Position numbers and translations under genes: made by a program | The notes under the pieces: model-generated | What the model was told of the DNA's origin: nothing | What the model saw: the letters and a program-made list of their open reading frames with translations, nothing else | The model's database searches: none | In this document: positions 61,337 through 64,000 of the stretch, piece by piece | How positions within the stretch are numbered: position 1 is the stretch's first letter | Layout: each line of letters begins with the position of its first letter | Source of the DNA: Streptomyces sp. SAT1 | GTDB taxonomy: Bacteria > Actinomycetota > Actinomycetes > Streptomycetales > Streptomycetaceae | DNA length: 64,000 bases | Reading direction: 5' to 3' | Assembly (NCBI RefSeq): GCF_001654495.1 | Contig: NZ_CP015849.1 | Location: 2,951,501-3,015,500, forward strand

Positions 61337-61924
61337 ATGAACTTTACGCGGGCGGACGAGCAGGATGCAGCTCCCGGATTGCGAACGGCCGTTCGGATCT
61401 TCTCCGAGAGGACGGAGCGGACGCTGGCGCGAATCGCTGAGCTCGAGGCAGAACTCGCCGACCTCCGAATCACGGCGGCGAGGTACGCGAGCACCCGCGA
61501 TCAGCTGAGCGAAGCTCTCTCCGAGTGCTTCGCAGGTCGCTCGGCGCCACCCAAGGACGCTCAGAGCCACAATGAGAAAGCCGACGCGGAGAAGAAGAGC
61601 GGCGATGCGTCGTGCGACGAAGGGGCTGGATCGAGCAAGCCACCAGAGGGGACGCGTGCCGGGCAGGGTGGGCCGTCGCGGTCGCCGTTCGGGCAGCTGA
61701 TGCAGGCGGTCGAGCAGATCCTCGTGGGCGCCGGACGACCGATGAAGGTCAGGGACATCACAGAAGCCCTTGGGCGTCCGACGAAGGGCGAGGAAGGGCG
61801 AGGACCCATTGAGACGACCCGCGCGACGTGCAAGCGGCTAGTGAGGAACGGTCGGGCCGTCGAGCACCCGATCGGGACCTTCTCCGCCCGCCGGTTCACA
61901 GGACCACGGAGAGGGGGCGTCTGA
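61337..61924 (+). CDS. Coiled-coil protein with C-terminal winged-helix-like domain
   Basis: A 195-residue protein. Residues 1-65 form a coiled coil (RTERTLARIAELEAELADLRITAARYAS), residues 75-115 are a disordered Lys/Ser/Gly linker, and residues 118-190 look like a winged helix of the HARE-HTH kind (LMQAVEQILVGAGRPMKVRDITEALGRP then TRATCKRLVRNGRAVEHPIGTFSA). GAGGAGGGGCAG precedes the ATG. It is followed by a strong terminator, so it is a monocistronic gene. I do not recognise an ortholog; such proteins often go with mobile elements. Confidence 0.7.
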   Translation: MNFTRADEQDAAPGLRTAVRIFSERTERTLARIAELEAELADLRITAARYASTRDQLSEALSECFAGRSAPPKDAQSHNEKADAEKKSGDASCDEGAGSSKPPEGTRAGQGGPSRSPFGQLMQAVEQILVGAGRPMKVRDITEALGRPTKGEEGRGPIETTRATCKRLVRNGRAVEHPIGTFSARRFTGPRRGGV

Positions 61925-61949
61925 TGACACCGCCCCGAGCATGAGAAAT

Positions 61950-61977
61950 CCCCTCCTCCCATCACAGGGAGGAGGGG
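61950..61977 (+). terminator. Perfect 11 base-pair terminator
   Basis: CCCCTCCTCCC (61950-61960) and GGGAGGAGGGG (61967-61977) around ATCACA, 26 bases past the stop at 61924. No T tract follows. Confidence 0.8.
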
Positions 61978-62476
61978 ACGGGCTCCGTTGAGCTTGCACC
62001 CTCTTCGGAACCCAGTGACGTGGTCCCTGGTAGAGGCTCACGCATCCCCGAGGCTAGAGCAATCCGCCTCGGCTCGGGGGGTGCGTGGCCTATTTCGTCG
62101 TTCCCTGAAGTCGGTTTCCATGGGGACAGAAAGGCCGATTTTTATGCGTACTGCGCATTCCGCCCCGCGGGTACAGCGGGACGTCGAGGAATACTTCCAG
62201 ACGTGCAGCGGTGACGACGTCTGGGGGCCCGGTAGCGACCTGCGTCAGGCTTTGCTCCTCACGCGCCAGGGCAAGCACGAACCTGCAGGCGACGGCCCGG
62301 ACGATTCTGGCGGCGAAGTCGTCGACAGCGGAGTCGCGCCAGGATTCCGGATCGCGGGCAAGATTTCTCGGCGCGGTCTTGTGGGCCGAGACGCCGACCA
62401 TGTCGATGCACTCCTGTCCGTGAAAGTCGCCTTCGACGTCTTCACCGGCTGCTTGTCCAGCCGGTTCTGTTGGTCT
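61978..62476. other. Ambiguous stretch before the tyrosine-recombinase-like gene
   Basis: About 500 bases with open frames on both strands but no recognisable product. On plus, the recombinase frame is open back to 61988, with ATG at 62119 and 62143. On minus, 62090-62626 is open for 178 residues. Codon use favours neither clearly. It may be the eroded end of an older element. Confidence 0.4.
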
Positions 62477-63403
62477 GTGACACTGCCTTCGGAGGTCTCC
62501 AGCAAGATTCGCGACTACCGGCCCCGGCTGCCGCATCGGCGCTGGGCGCCGGTTGCCGAGTTGGTGAGAGCCACCGTGGCGGCGACAGCTCCGGCCACCT
62601 GCGACGCGGCGGAGCATTTGCTGCACGCGATCGGCCGGATCGCGGTCTGGGCGGACCGGAGCGGGCTGCCGCGCGACCCGGGGACTTGGCTGAGTTTCAA
62701 GACGATCGACGCCTTCATCCTGTCGGGTGGCGGTGCGGCGAAGGACTCGACGATGCTGACCTGCCGGACCTGGCTGTGGCGGGCACGAGCGGCTCTGGTG
62801 TGGGTCCAGCGCGGAGAGGCCCCTCCGGCTCGGCTTTCCTCACCCCGCACGCTTCAGCCTCCTTACGACGCAGCGGAGTTGGCCCACCTGCGGGATTGGG
62901 CAGCCCGGCTGCCAGGCCGGGCTCGACTCGACGGCCTCGCTCTCATGGCGCTCGGAGCCGGGTGCGGACTGATGCCGGGCGAGATCCCACCCATTCAAGG
63001 CAGCCACGTTCGCGTGACCTCTGGTGGGGTCGCAGTGCTGGAGGAGAAGCTGCTCAGCCGACTCGTGGCGTGCCACTCCGACTGGGAAGGCGCGCTGGCC
63101 GAGGTGGTGGAGGCCTCCGGAACGGGATATCTTTTCCGACCGGGCCGGGAGGTCGCGGCAGCCAAGAATCTCGTCTCGTCCTGGCACGCCCGGCACCAGC
63201 CCTACGCGGGCCTGCCGCCACTCTCCGCTCAGCGATTGCGGTCGACGTGGATCGTCGGCCGACTTTCCGAGGGCATCAGTGCGGAGGCCGTCGCTTCCGC
63301 GGCAGGCATGGCCTCCCCTGCCAGCTTGGCGGGCTATCACCGCTGGGTCCCTCCGCTCCCCAGAGCGGAGGTTATCCGATTGCTGCGTGGCCGCCGCCCG
63401 TGA
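62477..63403 (+). CDS. Tyrosine-recombinase-like protein, diverged active site
   Basis: About 308 residues from GTG 62477; upstream in-frame starts exist. The layout is that of a phage-type integrase: a helical N-terminal domain (LRDPGTWLSFKTIDAF-like region RDPGTWLSFKTIDAFI), then ALMALGAGCGLMPGEIPPIQG where GLRxGEI is normal, so the first catalytic Arg is replaced by Met. PLSAQRLRSTWIVGRLSEG supplies a possible second Arg, and GMASPASLAGYHRW resembles LGH....YxH with the Tyr nucleophile. Activity is doubtful. It borders the fragments at the right edge. Confidence 0.55.
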   Translation: MTLPSEVSSKIRDYRPRLPHRRWAPVAELVRATVAATAPATCDAAEHLLHAIGRIAVWADRSGLPRDPGTWLSFKTIDAFILSGGGAAKDSTMLTCRTWLWRARAALVWVQRGEAPPARLSSPRTLQPPYDAAELAHLRDWAARLPGRARLDGLALMALGAGCGLMPGEIPPIQGSHVRVTSGGVAVLEEKLLSRLVACHSDWEGALAEVVEASGTGYLFRPGREVAAAKNLVSSWHARHQPYAGLPPLSAQRLRSTWIVGRLSEGISAEAVASAAGMASPASLAGYHRWVPPLPRAEVIRLLRGRRP

Positions 63404-63454
63404 GGGCACGGCCTGAGGACGATCAGTCGGCTGCCTGCCATATATGCCACGGCT

Positions 63455-63802
63455 GTGGCCTGGACGGCTCCCCAGTACCGTCGATTCCAAGGTCGCCAGC
63501 TACTGACCGTACTCGACCGGTCCGGCCTGGCCCAACAGCTGAAAGGCACGCTGCGATACAATCCTGGGCCGCCAGGCGCGTACCCCAGGACCGGTATCGG
63601 CAAATCTGACGCTCGTCGCGTACTGCTCCGGCCGAACCACGAGCTCCGACAGCCGGCGGATTCCGCACTTCTGTCTCCAACCTCAGAGCTCGCGCCTGGC
63701 CCGGCGGCCCCGAGGCACCGCCGTCCACGACAGGCACGCGCATGCCTACCAACCGTCGCCTCCGCCGAGGGCCGGCCCGGACCACCACCTTGCTCGACCT
63801 GA
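63455..63802 (+). pseudogene. Possible transposase N-terminal remnant
   Basis: A short frame begins MAWTAPQYRRFQGRQLLTVLD and continues RSGLAQQLKGTLRYNPGPPG. The pattern LLDRSGLA...LR.NPGP recalls the N-terminus of a transposase group common in Streptomyces, but it then degenerates into low-information sequence. I rely on memory of the pattern only. Confidence 0.3.
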
Positions 63803-64000
63803 CACACTGCGACCGACGCCTGGGCCAAGCAGCGGCTGACATCCGCTCCGCCGTCTGGAGCGAGGCTGCCAGCCGCGCGGCCGCGAATCGGCTCAAACGG
63901 CTTGCGAAACGATTTCGTCCTGCCCCCATTCAGCCCGGCTGGCATAACAACGCGGACATCTGCAGCACTGGGCCGGTGACCGAGGAGTGGACGCCACTTC
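63742..64000 (+). CDS. Unidentified partial ORF running off the right edge
   Basis: From ATG 63742 the frame is open to the end of the window (about 86 codons). It contains LLDLTHCDRRLGQAAADIRS and ASRAAANRLKRLAKRF, a helical, basic stretch. No domain is recognisable. It may be a separate gene or a shifted continuation of the preceding remnant. Confidence 0.3.
   Translation, partial: MPTNRRLRRGPARTTTLLDLTHCDRRLGQAAADIRSAVWSEAASRAAANRLKRLAKRFRPAPIQPGWHNNADICSTGPVTEEWTPL

Noticed and set aside
62090..62626. A 178-residue minus-strand gene
   Set aside because: It overlaps the recombinase-like frame, has no ribosome site and no recognisable motif. It remains possible as a relic but cannot be supported.
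63337..63945. A 202-residue minus-strand gene at the right edge
   Set aside because: Arg/Gly/Ser-rich composition without structure, overlapping other frames; looks like a shadow frame.

Overview
The window is a piece of a Streptomyces chromosome. The evidence is very high GC coding sequence with strong third-position bias, frequent GTG starts, many apparently leaderless promoters, and lineage markers: an SsgA-family sporulation protein, an XRE/DUF397 pair, a Pmt mannosyltransferase and an Rpf with DUF348-G5 architecture. The gene order galT-galE-galK, ispE-rsmA-rpf-tatD, pmt, two penicillin-binding proteins, ssgE, ECF transporter, MMPL/TetR is, from memory, that of the core of S. coelicolor around SCO3132-SCO3170. 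I could not check this against a database.

Layout. 1-9.7 kb: truncated tam with a divergent MarR gene, two NarL-type response regulators (the second lacks its phosphoacceptor), cbiZ, and a Leloir galactose operon (galTEK, overlapping stops and starts) divergent from a sodium/solute symporter. 9.8-16.6 kb: two tandem proline-rich membrane-anchored beta-propeller paralogues, an ABC-F ATPase and a Uma2 protein. 16.6-24.9 kb: the actinobacterial block ispE, rsmA, rpf, tatD, a zinc-ribbon protein, rsmI and pmt, closed by a strong terminator.

24.95-31.4 kb is an accessory island of visibly lower GC. It holds (i) a translationally coupled pair, an alpha/beta-hydrolase with an intact Ser-Asp-His set and a 788-residue helical-repeat protein; (ii) a frameshifted double-winged-helix GntR-type gene; (iii) three consecutive small minus-strand genes that each carry one copy of a short G- and V-rich motif with a xQxG core, resembling RHIM/PP-like bacterial amyloid signalling sequences (BASS). 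In the first protein the motif is C-terminal after a helical domain. In the other two it is N-terminal, before a charged linker and a two-helix membrane hairpin. This looks like a compact amyloid-signalling, possibly cell-death, cassette without an adjacent NLR. It is my main candidate for an undescribed system.

31.4-45.4 kb: DUF1152 gene divergent from a GntR/UTRA regulator with three matching operators, HATPase regulator, two class B-like PBPs, ssgE, a three-gene ECF transporter with a Nur-type (nickel) box over its promoter, serine hydrolase, DUF1876, EamA transporter, YbaK, and an XRE regulator with two DUF397 genes. 45.5-61.2 kb: MMPL exporter and TetR, a tricorn-type protease, a flavin monooxygenase/hydrolase/SDR operon divergent from MerR, a solitary serine recombinase, exonuclease III, a GNAT and an unknown protein. 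61.3-64 kb looks like mobile-element debris: a coiled-coil/winged-helix-like protein, a tyrosine-recombinase-like protein lacking an expected arginine, and fragments at the right edge.
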